A DNA stretch of 64,000 nt from Providencia alcalifaciens (GTDB taxonomy: Bacteria > Pseudomonadota > Gammaproteobacteria > Enterobacterales > Enterobacteriaceae), in the NCBI RefSeq assembly GCF_020271745.1, contig NZ_CP084296.1, positions 1,860,001-1,924,000 on the forward strand, given 5' to 3'. Below the pieces are notes generated by a model that was given only the letters and a program-made list of their open reading frames with translations, ran no database searches and was not told the origin of the DNA. Below are positions 48,175-57,969 of this stretch, piece after piece (position 1 is the first letter of the stretch; each line of letters opens with the position of its first letter). The position numbers and the translations under genes are program-made.

Positions 48175-50391
48175 TTAAGCAGGCTCTGCTTCTGCGTCAA
48201 CCTTAGTTGTGCTTTCAATCCCCATCATGCTGTTGTAGTGTTCTTCGAAACCAGTTTCTACAAATATCTGTTTGAATTTTTCAATGTACCTTTCAGCATT
48301 GATTCTTTCAAAGTCTATTAGGTTAATCGAATCAGAGTGAGACTCTCTATTTATGTACCTAAACAAAGGCTTAAAATCTGATTCTGTTTGGCCTAATTGC
48401 TCCAATGTTTGCTTTAGCGACTCTTTCTTATGAACAAAATTGAAGTAGTGCTCCAGTATATTTCTCATCGCGTTGGGTAGCATGTGTGCGTAGCTTGGGT
48501 TAGAACTGCTGTCTTTGACGACTTGCCAATACATTTGGTAATCATTTTGAAGTTCATCCCTCTTTAAATCATAAACGAGGCTAAACTGCGATTTGGCAAC
48601 TCTATACAGTTTATATCCAGCAGGGCATTTGTTAGATGCGTTCTTGAGCATTAATAACTCGTGGAAAAAGAATAGGTTATGCGTCAGTAGGAAGACTTGT
48701 TTGAAGTTTTCGCTAAATACTTTGTGATGTATCAGGGCTGCAATATCATAGACGTAGTTGTGTGACAAGCTAGAAATAGGATCATCAATTACAACGATTC
48801 GGTTGTTTAGCAAAACAGGAGATGATTCATTTGTTGAACCTGAAGCACACTCTAGGAAGTAAAGAAAGCTAATGAGTGTTTTTTCTCCTTCACTAAGGGT
48901 GTTATATACGTCAACACTTTCACCTGTAGGGCGGGCAATTTTGTAACGTTGCTGATCGTTTGCTGCTTTAACAATTTTAAAACTGTGTATACCTAGCTCA
49001 ACCAGTTGTTGATTGATATTGTTTATCGACGAATCAATGTTAGTTATTTTTTTCTGGTTTTCAGTGATGATATTTCTTTGAGCAATCTTTTGACTACAAA
49101 ACAGCTCGATTTCATCGGATAGTTTTTTTATTTCAGCTTGAAGGTCGTTAACCTTTTCATCTGAAGCTGCGATGAGAGCGCTAAACTGCTCATTCAGGAT
49201 CACCCAAAACTCCGAAGCTATTCTATCCAAATGGCTTTGCTTGTTTCTGACCCTATCGTTGAATAGATCTATATCTCTTTGTATTTCGGATATTGCAGTA
49301 TTAACATCTGCCACTAGAGTGCTCGTATCGGTAAGCGTAACCACCGTACTCGGGTTGCTGATTTTAAGATCAATTTGAGACAAGTTGGCTGATAACTTTT
49401 CAAGCAGTAGATCTCTCTTATCTACGAAGCCATATGTAACTATATCATCTTCAAAAGCGTATACTGGAGCCGATAGTTTGCTCTTAATATCCTCAACTAA
49501 AGCTTTGTAGCTGCTAGATAACCTTTCTATCTGGCTGACTTTTTGGGAGTATGTCTCGTCAAATAGTTGATTGATCGCTTCAGTAATCGATGAGCTTAAC
49601 TCTTGCTGGCAAAAAGGACACGGATTATCGGGTTTCATATATTCCAGACCTGATTTTACCCAGTCAGAATTGCCCAGTTTTTCGACTAAGTCGGATAGAT
49701 ATGAATCCTTAGATCCCACGATAATTTGAGTTAAAATCGGAGCATTTTCAAAGCTACTGACATCAAGGCTAATCTTGGGTAAGCTTGGACGTAGACTACC
49801 GTCTTGCCCTATTAACTCACGAGCCTCTTTTTGCAGAGATTCAATTGTAGATGTGACACTTCCACTACTTGATCTGACCTTGTTCAGAAAGCCAACTTTG
49901 TTTCTCCGTAATCCTTCTAGACAAAAATCTAGTGCGCCATTTTCATATATGGTTTTTGCTTTCCAGACAGATTCCTTTAATGAAGTCTCTTCATTTTCTA
50001 TGTCACTTTGCTTGCGACGTATCTTTGTTTTGGAAACCTCGATGCTTTGGTGTAGGCGAGCTGTTTTCTCTGTTGCTTCTTCAATTGCTTGTTCGGCTTC
50101 TTTGTTTTCTTCGCTCAGAGTGAATACACCCTGAAAGTCAGGAATTTCATAGAAGTTGCTACGTATAAACTCTTGATTGTAAATCAAGATATCTTCAACC
50201 AACTCACTAGGTTGAATGGAACAGTTTCGATATTCGGGTAATTCAGGAGAATGTAAAAATTTACCTATTGTAGACTTACCAGAACCATTTAAACCATAGA
50301 ACAGGTTTATCTTCTTGTTGTCAGTTTGAATAACCACTGGCGAAGTCGGTGAGTAACTAGCTACACCTTTTAGTGTTATGGTGTTAATCAT
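48175..50391 (-). CDS. RloC/PrrC-like ABC ATPase with putative anticodon nuclease site
   Basis: Encodes 738 residues. The ATPase head has Walker A GLNGSGKST at 33-41, signature LSEGEK at 499-504, Walker B VVIDDP at about 533-538 and a switch His571 in LLTHN. Between the two halves lie helical, charged segments consistent with coiled coils and, near the middle, CPFC at 258-261, like the zinc hook of RloC and Rad50. After the head, the C-terminal part carries R643-x3-E647 and H685 (in NRESHSD). The order and spacing resemble the Arg-Glu-His triad of PrrC/RloC anticodon nucleases. Such proteins cut tRNA anticodon loops upon phage attack or DNA damage. A generic AAA_13 ATPase is the alternative. 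It is isolated, in a decayed island, and more AT-rich than core genes. Confidence 0.72.
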   Translation of the reverse strand: MINTITLKGVASYSPTSPVVIQTDNKKINLFYGLNGSGKSTIGKFLHSPELPEYRNCSIQPSELVEDILIYNQEFIRSNFYEIPDFQGVFTLSEENKEAEQAIEEATEKTARLHQSIEVSKTKIRRKQSDIENEETSLKESVWKAKTIYENGALDFCLEGLRRNKVGFLNKVRSSSGSVTSTIESLQKEARELIGQDGSLRPSLPKISLDVSSFENAPILTQIIVGSKDSYLSDLVEKLGNSDWVKSGLEYMKPDNPCPFCQQELSSSITEAINQLFDETYSQKVSQIERLSSSYKALVEDIKSKLSAPVYAFEDDIVTYGFVDKRDLLLEKLSANLSQIDLKISNPSTVVTLTDTSTLVADVNTAISEIQRDIDLFNDRVRNKQSHLDRIASEFWVILNEQFSALIAASDEKVNDLQAEIKKLSDEIELFCSQKIAQRNIITENQKKITNIDSSINNINQQLVELGIHSFKIVKAANDQQRYKIARPTGESVDVYNTLSEGEKTLISFLYFLECASGSTNESSPVLLNNRIVVIDDPISSLSHNYVYDIAALIHHKVFSENFKQVFLLTHNLFFFHELLMLKNASNKCPAGYKLYRVAKSQFSLVYDLKRDELQNDYQMYWQVVKDSSSNPSYAHMLPNAMRNILEHYFNFVHKKESLKQTLEQLGQTESDFKPLFRYINRESHSDSINLIDFERINAERYIEKFKQIFVETGFEEHYNSMMGIESTTKVDAEAEPA

Positions 50392-51339
50392 TTTTTAGCT
50401 CTTGTACAATTTAGTGGATAGTTGCAGTCAATTGCATTCTCATGCTTCCCACCTAGAAAAGCAGTGACGTAGATCAGTTCCTATGACTTTGGGCACTTAC
50501 ACTAAGATGATCGCTGTACTTAATCTAATCCATAACTTACTAATTAAGTAAATTGTGTAGCTCACTTTTGCCCCATTATTGGTTAGAATAGTCATCTCTT
50601 TTTACCTAATTTACTTGCCATTTGACCAATTTTTGTTTATGCATGGATGTGTCTACAGAGTCGAGGAGCAAACCCGCCCCCTTTTCCATTTCAATAGGCA
50701 TTGAACGCTACTTTTGATAATCCTAGATATATGTTTAGAGAAACAAGTGTGGTTACTCATACACGATTAGAATGGTATCATCGCATACAAGATAGCTTGA
50801 TGTGTTTGTGTAAAGTTTTGTGTACAGAATTCATTGACAATAATGAGCTTATTGTGTGCTTTGATAAAGTGATGTGAATTGGTGACTATTCAGAGAGTTT
50901 CGTTGAATCTTCTACTCAATATATGAGACTAACAGCAGTAATAATACTGGCGTATAAACTCAAATATTAGCTATAGTTACATTATTTGCTGTTCAGCTAA
51001 TAACTAATTAATACCTAATGATTAGTTATCCTATCCATTCTAATTTTTACATTAGAAAATCAAAATCATCGATTAAAGCCCTTAGTATTAAGGGCTTTAA
51101 TTTTTTATGAGCAATTTCAGTTCAAATTATCACAACTCAACAACATTCTGTGACATGCCTCTCATTTGAAATCCACAACCAAGAAAAACGAAAAAAAGGG
51201 TTGTGAAGGTTAGGATTTTATGGTTTCTTAGATGCAGCAAACACAAAAATGAAAAATCAGACAAACTTTAGCTAAACAGGAAATTCATTAAACATGGATT
51301 TTAGCTAAACCAGACAGAATTAAATTACAGGAAACTCCC
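50392..51339. other. gene-poor region between the RloC-like gene and the ilvB leader
   Basis: About 950 bases. It should hold the promoter of the RloC-like gene on the minus strand. A 48-residue plus-strand frame (50731-50877, starting MFRETSVVTHTRLEWYHRI) has no clear ribosome binding site and no recognised relative. A strong terminator is at 51073-51107. Nothing else was seen; the AT-rich sequence suggests further remains of the island. Confidence 0.5.
51073..51107 (+). terminator. orphan rho-independent terminator
   Basis: A 12-bp stem TTAAAGCCCTTA/TAAGGGCTTTAA with a small loop, then TTTTTT. No intact plus-strand gene lies upstream before ssb. It may be the terminator of a lost gene and mark the core side of the island, or it may insulate the ilvB operon. 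Confidence 0.85.
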
Positions 51340-51345
51340 GTGAAA

Positions 51346-51435
51346 ATGACTGCTAACCGTTCAAACCTACTACTTACCGCGCCACTAGCCGCGGTAGTCG
51401 TGCGTGTGGTGGTGGTCGTGGGCTTAGCGCCGTAA
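51346..51435 (+). CDS. ivbL: ilvB operon leader peptide
   Basis: Encodes 29 residues, MTANRSNLLLTAPLAAVVVR then VVVVVGLAP, a close relative of E. coli IvbL. The dense Val and Leu codons let the ribosome sense charged tRNA-Val and tRNA-Leu and control the attenuator downstream. A GTG two codons earlier is better spaced from AGGAAA and could be the true start. Confidence 0.93.
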   Translation: MTANRSNLLLTAPLAAVVVRVVVVVGLAP

Positions 51436-51458
51436 CGGGAACAAATCACGCGATTTAG

Positions 51459-51493
51459 AAACCCCGCCGGCGCAAACCGAGCGGGGTTTTTTT
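51459..51493 (+). terminator. ilvB attenuator terminator
   Basis: Stem AACCCCGC/GCGGGGTT followed by T7, placed 24 bases after the leader peptide stop and before ilvB. Together with the leader it forms a classical transcription attenuator. Confidence 0.9.
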
Positions 51494-51539
51494 ATGACCT
51501 AAAACTCGGATCCGCAGGTTAGTGAAGGAATAAAAAATT

Positions 51540-53237
51540 ATGAGCGAGTCGGGCACAACATCAGCACAAAAAACCTGTTTTACAGGCGCAGAATTAATCG
51601 TCCATTTGTTGGAAAAACATGGTATTACCATCGTTTCTGGTATTCCAGGCGGGGCAGCATTGCCATTCTATGATGCACTGGGGCAGAGCAAAAAAATTCG
51701 CCACATACTGGCGCGTCACGAGCAAGGTGCGGGTTTTATTGCGCAGGGAATTGCGCGTAGCACAGGCAAAGCGGCGGTGTGTATTTCCTCGAGCGGTCCC
51801 GGTGCCACTAACTTAGTGACGGCCATTGCAGATGCTAAGCTGGATTCAATTCCACTGGTATGCATCACTGCACAGGTGCCATCTTCGATGATTGGTACCG
51901 ATGCGTTTCAGGAAGTGGATACTTACGGCATTTCAATTCCGATTACGAAACACAACTATTTGGTACGCAGCATTGAAGACCTGCCTCGCGTTATCTGCGA
52001 AGCATTCCGTATCGCTGAATCTGGGCGTCCAGGACCTGTTTGGATTGATATTCCAAAAGATGTACAGACAGCAACCATTGAATTAGATGCGCTGCCAGAG
52101 GTTTTACCGAAAGATAAAACCCCAAGTTTCGATATGGAAAAAGTGATCCAAGCGGCAGAAATGATCAACCGTGCGAAGCGTCCAATACTCTATTTTGGTG
52201 GTGGGGTGATTAGCTCAGATTCAACAGCGACGGCTATCGCTTTTGCAGAGAAAGCCTCTTTACCAACGACAATGACCTTGATGGCGTTGGGGACTATTCC
52301 AATGCGTCACCCGCTGTATTTGGGTATGTTGGGTATGCATGCGGCGCGTAGTACTAATATGGCCATGGAAGAGTCTGATTTGCTGATTGTTATCGGTGCT
52401 CGCTTTGATGACCGTGCCATTGGTAAAGCGGAAAAATTCTGCCCTAATGCCAAAATTATTCACGTTGATATCGATAAAGCGGAAATCAGTAAAATCAAAC
52501 GTCCAGACATTGCTATCCATGCGGATGCGGGACAGATTTTGGAATTGTTGCTGCCATTAGTTGAGCGCAATGATCGTCAAGAGTGGGTTCAACAAGTTAA
52601 TGATCTGAAAAATAATTATTCATTAAATTTAACCAATGCGGATGATCCATTAGATCATTATGGTTTGGTATTAGCCACCGCACGAGCCGCAGGGGAAGAG
52701 GCGATTGTTACGACGGACGTTGGGCAACACCAAATGTGGGCGGCGCAAGCTTATCCATTATCACGCCCTCGCCAGTGGTTAACATCGGGTGGTTTGGGCA
52801 CCATGGGCTTTGGTTTACCCGCCGCAATCGGTGCGGCGTTGGCTCACCCAGATAAAACCATCGTTTGTTTCTCAGGTGATGGTAGCTTAATGATGAATAT
52901 TCAGGAACTGGCGACAGCGGCGGAGCATCAATTAAACATTAAAATCATTTTAATGAACAACCAAGCGCTGGGTATGGTACATCAGCAGCAAGACTTGTTT
53001 TTTGAGAATCGTATCTTTGCAGCGGCTTACCCGTATCAAACGGATTTTATTAAAATTGCCTCTGGGTTTGGTTTCCAAACTTGCGATTTAAATAATGAAG
53101 CTGACCCTGAAATGGCGCTGGAAGCGATTATGAACACCAAAGGACCTTGCTTAATTCATGCCTTGATTGATGTTAATCAGAAGGTATATCCAATGGTTCC
53201 TCCTGGTGCCGCTAATATTGATATGATCGGAGCGTAA
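51540..53237 (+). CDS. ilvB: acetolactate synthase I, large subunit
   Basis: Encodes 565 residues. The ThDP-binding Glu region [20 protein letters not shown] is at about residues 60-80. The C-terminal ThDP motif is [18 protein letters not shown]-type, about residues 445-475. FAD-domain sequence lies between. It condenses pyruvate or 2-ketobutyrate in valine, leucine and isoleucine synthesis. The leader ivbL and the following ilvN point to isozyme I. Confidence 0.96.
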   Translation: MSESGTTSAQKTCFTGAELIVHLLEKHGITIVSGIPGGAALPFYDALGQSKKIRHILARHEQGAGFIAQGIARSTGKAAVCISSSGPGATNLVTAIADAKLDSIPLVCITAQVPSSMIGTDAFQEVDTYGISIPITKHNYLVRSIEDLPRVICEAFRIAESGRPGPVWIDIPKDVQTATIELDALPEVLPKDKTPSFDMEKVIQAAEMINRAKRPILYFGGGVISSDSTATAIAFAEKASLPTTMTLMALGTIPMRHPLYLGMLGMHAARSTNMAMEESDLLIVIGARFDDRAIGKAEKFCPNAKIIHVDIDKAEISKIKRPDIAIHADAGQILELLLPLVERNDRQEWVQQVNDLKNNYSLNLTNADDPLDHYGLVLATARAAGEEAIVTTDVGQHQMWAAQAYPLSRPRQWLTSGGLGTMGFGLPAAIGAALAHPDKTIVCFSGDGSLMMNIQELATAAEHQLNIKIILMNNQALGMVHQQQDLFFENRIFAAAYPYQTDFIKIASGFGFQTCDLNNEADPEMALEAIMNTKGPCLIHALIDVNQKVYPMVPPGAANIDMIGA

Positions 53238-53239
53238 TT

Positions 53240-53524
53240 ATGGTATTTGAACATCACCCAATCGCCTTAGAATTAATTGTTCGCAACCATCCGGGCGTCA
53301 TGTCACATATTTGTGGGTTGTTTGCACGTCGAGCATTTAACGTGGATGGCATCCTATGTATGCCAATTAAAGATAGGGACGAAAGTAAAATTTGGTTATT
53401 AGTTCAGAAAGATGAGCGTTTATCGCAGATGGTTAACCAAGTTGAAAAACTGGAAGACGTCCGTGAAGTTCGCTTTAGCGATGATTTGCGTGTATTTGAA
53501 ACCATGCAGGATTATTTGCAGTAA
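53240..53524 (+). CDS. ilvN: acetolactate synthase I, small (regulatory) subunit
   Basis: Encodes 94 residues, one ACT domain: [21 protein letters not shown], then [13 protein letters not shown]. It gives valine feedback control and activates IlvB. It begins 2 bases after the ilvB stop, so translation is coupled. The length equals that of E. coli IlvN within two residues. Confidence 0.96.
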   Translation: MVFEHHPIALELIVRNHPGVMSHICGLFARRAFNVDGILCMPIKDRDESKIWLLVQKDERLSQMVNQVEKLEDVREVRFSDDLRVFETMQDYLQ

Positions 53525-53567
53525 TTCTGAGTAATAGGTCAGCCTACAAGAATGATGGGTTGGCCTA

Positions 53568-54185
53568 TTAAACCCCATCGCTTAAATGTGAATAGGTCAT
53601 CACGACGGTGGCGTGCACATCCCCCTCAATACATAAGTAAGCGTGAGGAAAGTCTCCGCTGAAAGCGTAAAAATCCCCTGCTTCAAGAACGACATTTTGC
53701 TCATCTTCTAAGCGCAGCATTAGGGAGCCCGCGTGTACCATAATGTGTTCATGGGTGCCAACCATATGCGCTGGGCTGTTAATAATTGCGCCTCTTTTCA
53801 TACTGAGTTGCCAAATTTCAGAGACGTTTCCCATGTTGATACGAAATTTAAATTGCTCTAAATAATCGCCTTCGAGTCGTGTGGCTTTCACTAAATAGGG
53901 ATAAGATTCATTTTGGCGTGTAAATAAGTCACTGAGCGGAAAACGTAGCGCCGCGGCGATGGATTCTAAGGTGTCGATGCGCGGGTTTGAATCCCCTGAT
54001 TCCAACTTAGAAAGGGCGGCTTTAGAGATCCCTGATAAGTGAGAAAGCTCACTCAGAGAAAGGTTTCTCGCCTGACGTAGCAGACGTACTTTCTGACCAA
54101 TTTTTATATTTATTTTATTTTCCACGACACTGTCTTCCACAATATTGCTTTTATAAATTCTCATTTCTGCTGTCAATTCTAACAT
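53568..54185 (-). CDS. XRE-family regulator with C-terminal cupin
   Basis: Encodes 205 residues. A helix-turn-helix covers about residues 28-85 (LSLSELSHLSGISKAALSKLESG). A cupin domain covers about 120-200 (GTHEHIMVHAGSLMLRLED, then AGDFYAFSGDFPHAY). Such regulators respond to small ligands and usually control the adjacent gene, here the divergent MFS transporter. The first ATG has a weak ribosome binding site; an ATG seven codons later is possible. Confidence 0.87.
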   Translation of the reverse strand: MLELTAEMRIYKSNIVEDSVVENKINIKIGQKVRLLRQARNLSLSELSHLSGISKAALSKLESGDSNPRIDTLESIAAALRFPLSDLFTRQNESYPYLVKATRLEGDYLEQFKFRINMGNVSEIWQLSMKRGAIINSPAHMVGTHEHIMVHAGSLMLRLEDEQNVVLEAGDFYAFSGDFPHAYLCIEGDVHATVVMTYSHLSDGV

Positions 54186-54464
54186 CTTAAATATGAAATG
54201 TCAGAAACCCAATATTATGGAAATAATATTTTGCTGAATGTAAATAAATGGAAAAATAATCTGAAATTACTTTTTAAATATACTGTTATAAAAATAAGGT
54301 TTGTTGTTTTTTCAGTATGTTATTTTATTGAATAAATTCATGATATAATTTAATTTTCATTATTCTAATTGCTGAGTATTTAACAGTATTTTATTTTAAA
54401 AAGATAATATTTTTTCGGAGTTTATATCTGACAATTAATCCTAATTGAGCAGATTAATACAAAA

Positions 54465-55661
54465 ATGACCCCTGCTAATTCGAGTTTTCAACATTTTCGA
54501 CGTTCCGCTTCTTTTGCTATTTTTACAATTACAACCAGTATCGCCGTTATCGGTATCGTGATTGGTCTCAGCATCCCTATGGTAGCGTTGCGACTGAATA
54601 ATTTTGGTGTGAGTGAGTTGTACATTGGCATTATCTCCGCGGCTCCCGCCTTGGGGATGTTCTTGATTGCCCCAGTGGTACAGCGCATTGTGAAGTGGTG
54701 TGGAAAGCGTAAAGCGATGTTAATCGCGACGGTGATCTCCGCCATTAGCTTACTGCCACTATTAAGTTCTCTACCTCTATGGCTACTTTTCCCTTTGCGG
54801 TTAATTACGGGACTCGCTAGCGGAGTGATGATTTGTTTGGGGGAAACGTGGATCAACGAGTTATCCCCTGAAAACAAACGAGGGCGTATATTGGCGATTT
54901 ATACAACAGTATTTACCGTGAGCCAATTATTAGGTCCATCATTTATTGCCTATTATGGTGTAGAAGATAAATCGCCTCTGTTTATTTGTACCTTAATTCA
55001 CTTAATTTCTGTGGCTTTATTCCTACTGATGGATCAAAAAGTAGGGGATAGGCTGGCAGAAACGGCGTCAGAATCTAACTTTTCAATTGTTCAATTCGTG
55101 AAAGTTGCTCCCGGAATTTGCGCCGGAATTCTATTTTTTGCTTTTTTCGATGGCACTATCTTGTCGATGTTCCCAATTTACGGGATGGGCATGGGGCATA
55201 CCGAGGCGGTTGCAGCGATGATGATCAGCGCAATTTTGGCGGGGGATGCGATTATGCAGATGCCGTTTGGTTGGTTAGCTGACCATATGAATCGCGAAAA
55301 ATTGTACCGTATTTGTGGTGTGGTCACGCTGGGGGCGAGTATGCTGCTGCCGTTCTTAATGACTCACACTGACTTTATTTGGATTTTACTGTTTGTGTTG
55401 GGAGCGACGGCTGGCGCCATTTACACCATCGCTTTAGTGCAGATTGGTCAATATTTCAGAGGAAATGAGCTGATTATAGCCAACGCGGCAGCGGCAATGT
55501 TATGGGGCATTGGTAACCTTTCTGGCCCATTATTGGCAGGGGCTGCAACGGCAATTTCACCGTCTGGTTTACCAATGTTATTGATTGGAATCGCGGGGCT
55601 ATTTTTATGGTTTACTCGTGAAAAGTATGGTGCTCAAGCCATTGAACAACAAGCTCAGTAA
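54465..55661 (+). CDS. MFS transporter (YcaD-like)
   Basis: Encodes 398 residues with about 12 hydrophobic helices. Features include GMFLIAPVVQRIVKWCGKRKAM (the loop 2-3 motif region) and the ETWINELSPENKRGRILAIYTT segment typical of the YcaD group. The substrate is unknown. The divergent XRE-cupin gene, 279 bases away, probably regulates it; that intergenic DNA is very AT-rich. Confidence 0.82.
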   Translation: MTPANSSFQHFRRSASFAIFTITTSIAVIGIVIGLSIPMVALRLNNFGVSELYIGIISAAPALGMFLIAPVVQRIVKWCGKRKAMLIATVISAISLLPLLSSLPLWLLFPLRLITGLASGVMICLGETWINELSPENKRGRILAIYTTVFTVSQLLGPSFIAYYGVEDKSPLFICTLIHLISVALFLLMDQKVGDRLAETASESNFSIVQFVKVAPGICAGILFFAFFDGTILSMFPIYGMGMGHTEAVAAMMISAILAGDAIMQMPFGWLADHMNREKLYRICGVVTLGASMLLPFLMTHTDFIWILLFVLGATAGAIYTIALVQIGQYFRGNELIIANAAAAMLWGIGNLSGPLLAGAATAISPSGLPMLLIGIAGLFLWFTREKYGAQAIEQQAQ

Positions 55662-55684
55662 CGTCTTTTGGTCGTCCATGTATT

Positions 55685-55722
55685 AAAAAAATCCCTGAGT
55701 TTTGGCTCAGGGATTTTTTATT
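55685..55722. terminator. bidirectional terminator
   Basis: Stem AAATCCCTGAG/CTCAGGGATTT with a 6-base loop and A/T runs on both sides, between the convergent MFS and glycosyltransferase genes. Confidence 0.88.
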
Positions 55723-55731
55723 GGCGACCAA

Positions 55732-57417
55732 CTATTCTATCACTCGATAAACCACTAAATTTTCACGAAACTCATCAGGGCGATGGTTTGACCAAAACAG
55801 TTCCATGCCTTCAGGAGCAGGTTGAACGTCTTTGGATAACACAATCAGCCAGCGGCACTGTTGTGGTTTTTCAAATTCCATCTGTCTTTGATGCAAAATA
55901 CCCGTGTAGTAATAGAGCATTGGTGCTTCTGATTCCCCAAGGTTTTCGGAGGCCATACAGTCACTCGGTGTAAATTGCCCTTCTAAATGATGATGAAGGT
56001 CTACAAAAACTCCTTCATAACCTTTTGAATAATCAATCCAACCAACAAATAATGTGAGAATAATGCTCCACACACTCACCATTCCCAGTGACCAGTTTCT
56101 TATTGCTTGGAAAGCGCTGTCTGATGAGGAAATAAGACGGTTGCGGAAGAACCAAAAACAGGTAATAAAAATGCCAGCTATTAATGCAAACACAGAAAAA
56201 TTCATTTGGTAATCAAGAGGTAACCAGCGACCAAAAATAGAGAGCCATTGAGCGTGATGACCAATAAGTACGAGGGCGTAGCAAATCCACAGAAAGAGAA
56301 TCACCCCAGACCAGAAGAGGGCGGCGAAGCGTGCAAATGCGTTTAAGATTTTCTCTGAAAACCAGCTAAGAGCCTGCACACCGAGGATCGCCATCGGAGC
56401 AATAAAGGGCAGTAAATAGAGCGCTCGGCCACTGGCAGACATTTGCAAAAATATCACGCCAAGGACAGGAAATATGGCAATCAAATATTCATTATGATCG
56501 CGCAGGCGTTTGAGTGGATGACGTAAAAAATAGGCAGTTGCCAGCAGCCCTGCTGGAAATGCAAAGAATGCGACGGCAGAAGGAATGCGTGTGAAATTGG
56601 CTTTAGCCCCTAACTTTTCAACAGAGAATCCAAGAAAGCGGCCAATGTTATTTTCCCAGAACCAAGTCACGAATAGCTCGGGGTGTTGCACATACAGCAT
56701 AATTGGCCAAGGTAGGATAACAATGAGAGCGACCAAGCCCGCGAATAGTGCAGGTAGCCAAAACTGTTTAGATCGGCACTGAGCGAGAAACGCAGGCGCC
56801 AAAAATAGGCTGATCCACAGGACTCCGGGAATAAATACGCCTTTAGATAAGGTGGTGATAATGGTTCCAATGCAGAGCCAGAAGGCGGACGCTGTAATTT
56901 TCTGTTGCTGAATTAACCCTAATAAACCATATAACCCGATGGTTGCCCCTGTCATTAATGAAACATCCGTGAACATTTCATGGGTGTGTCGCAATACTCC
57001 CGGCACACAAACATACAGAGCAAAAGCTGTCCAAATACGGACATCAGCAAAACTTTCAGATTTAAAAAAGCGGCGAGCTAATAAAATAAAAAATGAAAAA
57101 TTAATAATAGAAAAAAATAAGCTCGCGCTGCGTGCGGCATCATACAGTGGCATTACACCAGAAAGCAGATGAGAAAAAACTGTCGCCGTCCAATAATAGA
57201 GTGGCGGTTTTTCCATGAAAGGTTCGCCAGCATTAGTAGGAACTAGCCAATTTCCAGTTTCATACATGGTTTGAATAATACCGAAACTGTAGTTTTCATC
57301 TTGCTTCCATGGACTATGGCCATAAATCCCGGGAAGGAGATAAATCAGTAAAAATACGGCAAAAATTATTAAGGCACTTTTGGGTATTGTTTTAATTGAG
57401 GTTGTAATAGTTGACAT
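55732..57417 (-). CDS. ArnT-like glycosyltransferase (PMT/GT39-GT83 family)
   Basis: Encodes 561 residues, length and topology of ArnT (about 550). The first periplasmic loop has the catalytic acidic motif as WKQDENYSFGIIQTM, and NWLVPTNAGEPFMEKPPLYYW is the family signature near residues 55-80. About 11-12 hydrophobic helices follow, then a C-terminal soluble domain. Such enzymes move a lipid-linked sugar to lipid A or another acceptor in the periplasm. No arn operon gene is adjacent, so the donor and acceptor are unknown. Confidence 0.85.
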   Translation of the reverse strand: MSTITTSIKTIPKSALIIFAVFLLIYLLPGIYGHSPWKQDENYSFGIIQTMYETGNWLVPTNAGEPFMEKPPLYYWTATVFSHLLSGVMPLYDAARSASLFFSIINFSFFILLARRFFKSESFADVRIWTAFALYVCVPGVLRHTHEMFTDVSLMTGATIGLYGLLGLIQQQKITASAFWLCIGTIITTLSKGVFIPGVLWISLFLAPAFLAQCRSKQFWLPALFAGLVALIVILPWPIMLYVQHPELFVTWFWENNIGRFLGFSVEKLGAKANFTRIPSAVAFFAFPAGLLATAYFLRHPLKRLRDHNEYLIAIFPVLGVIFLQMSASGRALYLLPFIAPMAILGVQALSWFSEKILNAFARFAALFWSGVILFLWICYALVLIGHHAQWLSIFGRWLPLDYQMNFSVFALIAGIFITCFWFFRNRLISSSDSAFQAIRNWSLGMVSVWSIILTLFVGWIDYSKGYEGVFVDLHHHLEGQFTPSDCMASENLGESEAPMLYYYTGILHQRQMEFEKPQQCRWLIVLSKDVQPAPEGMELFWSNHRPDEFRENLVVYRVIE

Positions 57418-57969
57418 AATATTTATAGCGAGTGTTAAGTATTATTAAAAAATATATTTATAAAAATAATCACCAGAGAAATGAGTTATTTAATTAGTAT
57501 CAGAGAATAAATACTTTCATAAACAGATTATTTATTAAAAACTCAATATTAATGGGGATTTTAGCAACACTCTCACACGTGTATTTAAACAAAGGGTATA
57601 TAAAACGGAATATGACTGGTTTTTATGGAAGATCGTGAAAATACGGCTCAGTTTTTATGGTGAGTGATTAAAAAGTAGCCAGCTATAAAACACTTGATCA
57701 ACTCCCCCCTTTCGAACGATAATTACGCTCTTCACAATTCGCCTCACTTTGCTCTAAAAGCCAAACGTTTGCGCACTGTCCCTAGAGAGTCATTCTGTTT
57801 ACCTGTTATCTCGGTTCAGTGAACATTTTTAAAAAGGTAATCGTTTACGTGAGTTTCAGTTTGAGACGATATTCGCTAAGTCACCAAGCAAAAAATGAAT
57901 CAATGCTTAGAGAAAGCTTAGCAAAAATAGTGATATAGAATTTTCTAAAATTAATAGCAGAGGTATACC
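57418..57969. other. gene-free region with the ghxP promoter
   Basis: 552 bases. A candidate sigma-70 promoter is TTGATC (57694-57699), an 18-base spacer and GATAAT (57718-57723), followed by a PurR box. The half next to the glycosyltransferase gene is AT-rich and presumably holds its promoter. No other gene was seen. Confidence 0.6.
57759..57774. promoter_or_regulatory. PurR box upstream of ghxP
   Basis: AGCCAAACGTTTGCGC matches 13 of 16 positions of the PurR consensus ACGCAAACGTTTGCGT, including the whole core. It lies just downstream of the candidate promoter, which suits repression by PurR with hypoxanthine or guanine. Confidence 0.75.

Noticed and set aside
50731-50877. A 48-codon plus-strand ORF between the RloC-like gene and ivbL
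   Set aside because: No convincing ribosome binding site or relative; too short to support as a gene and mentioned only in the gap description.
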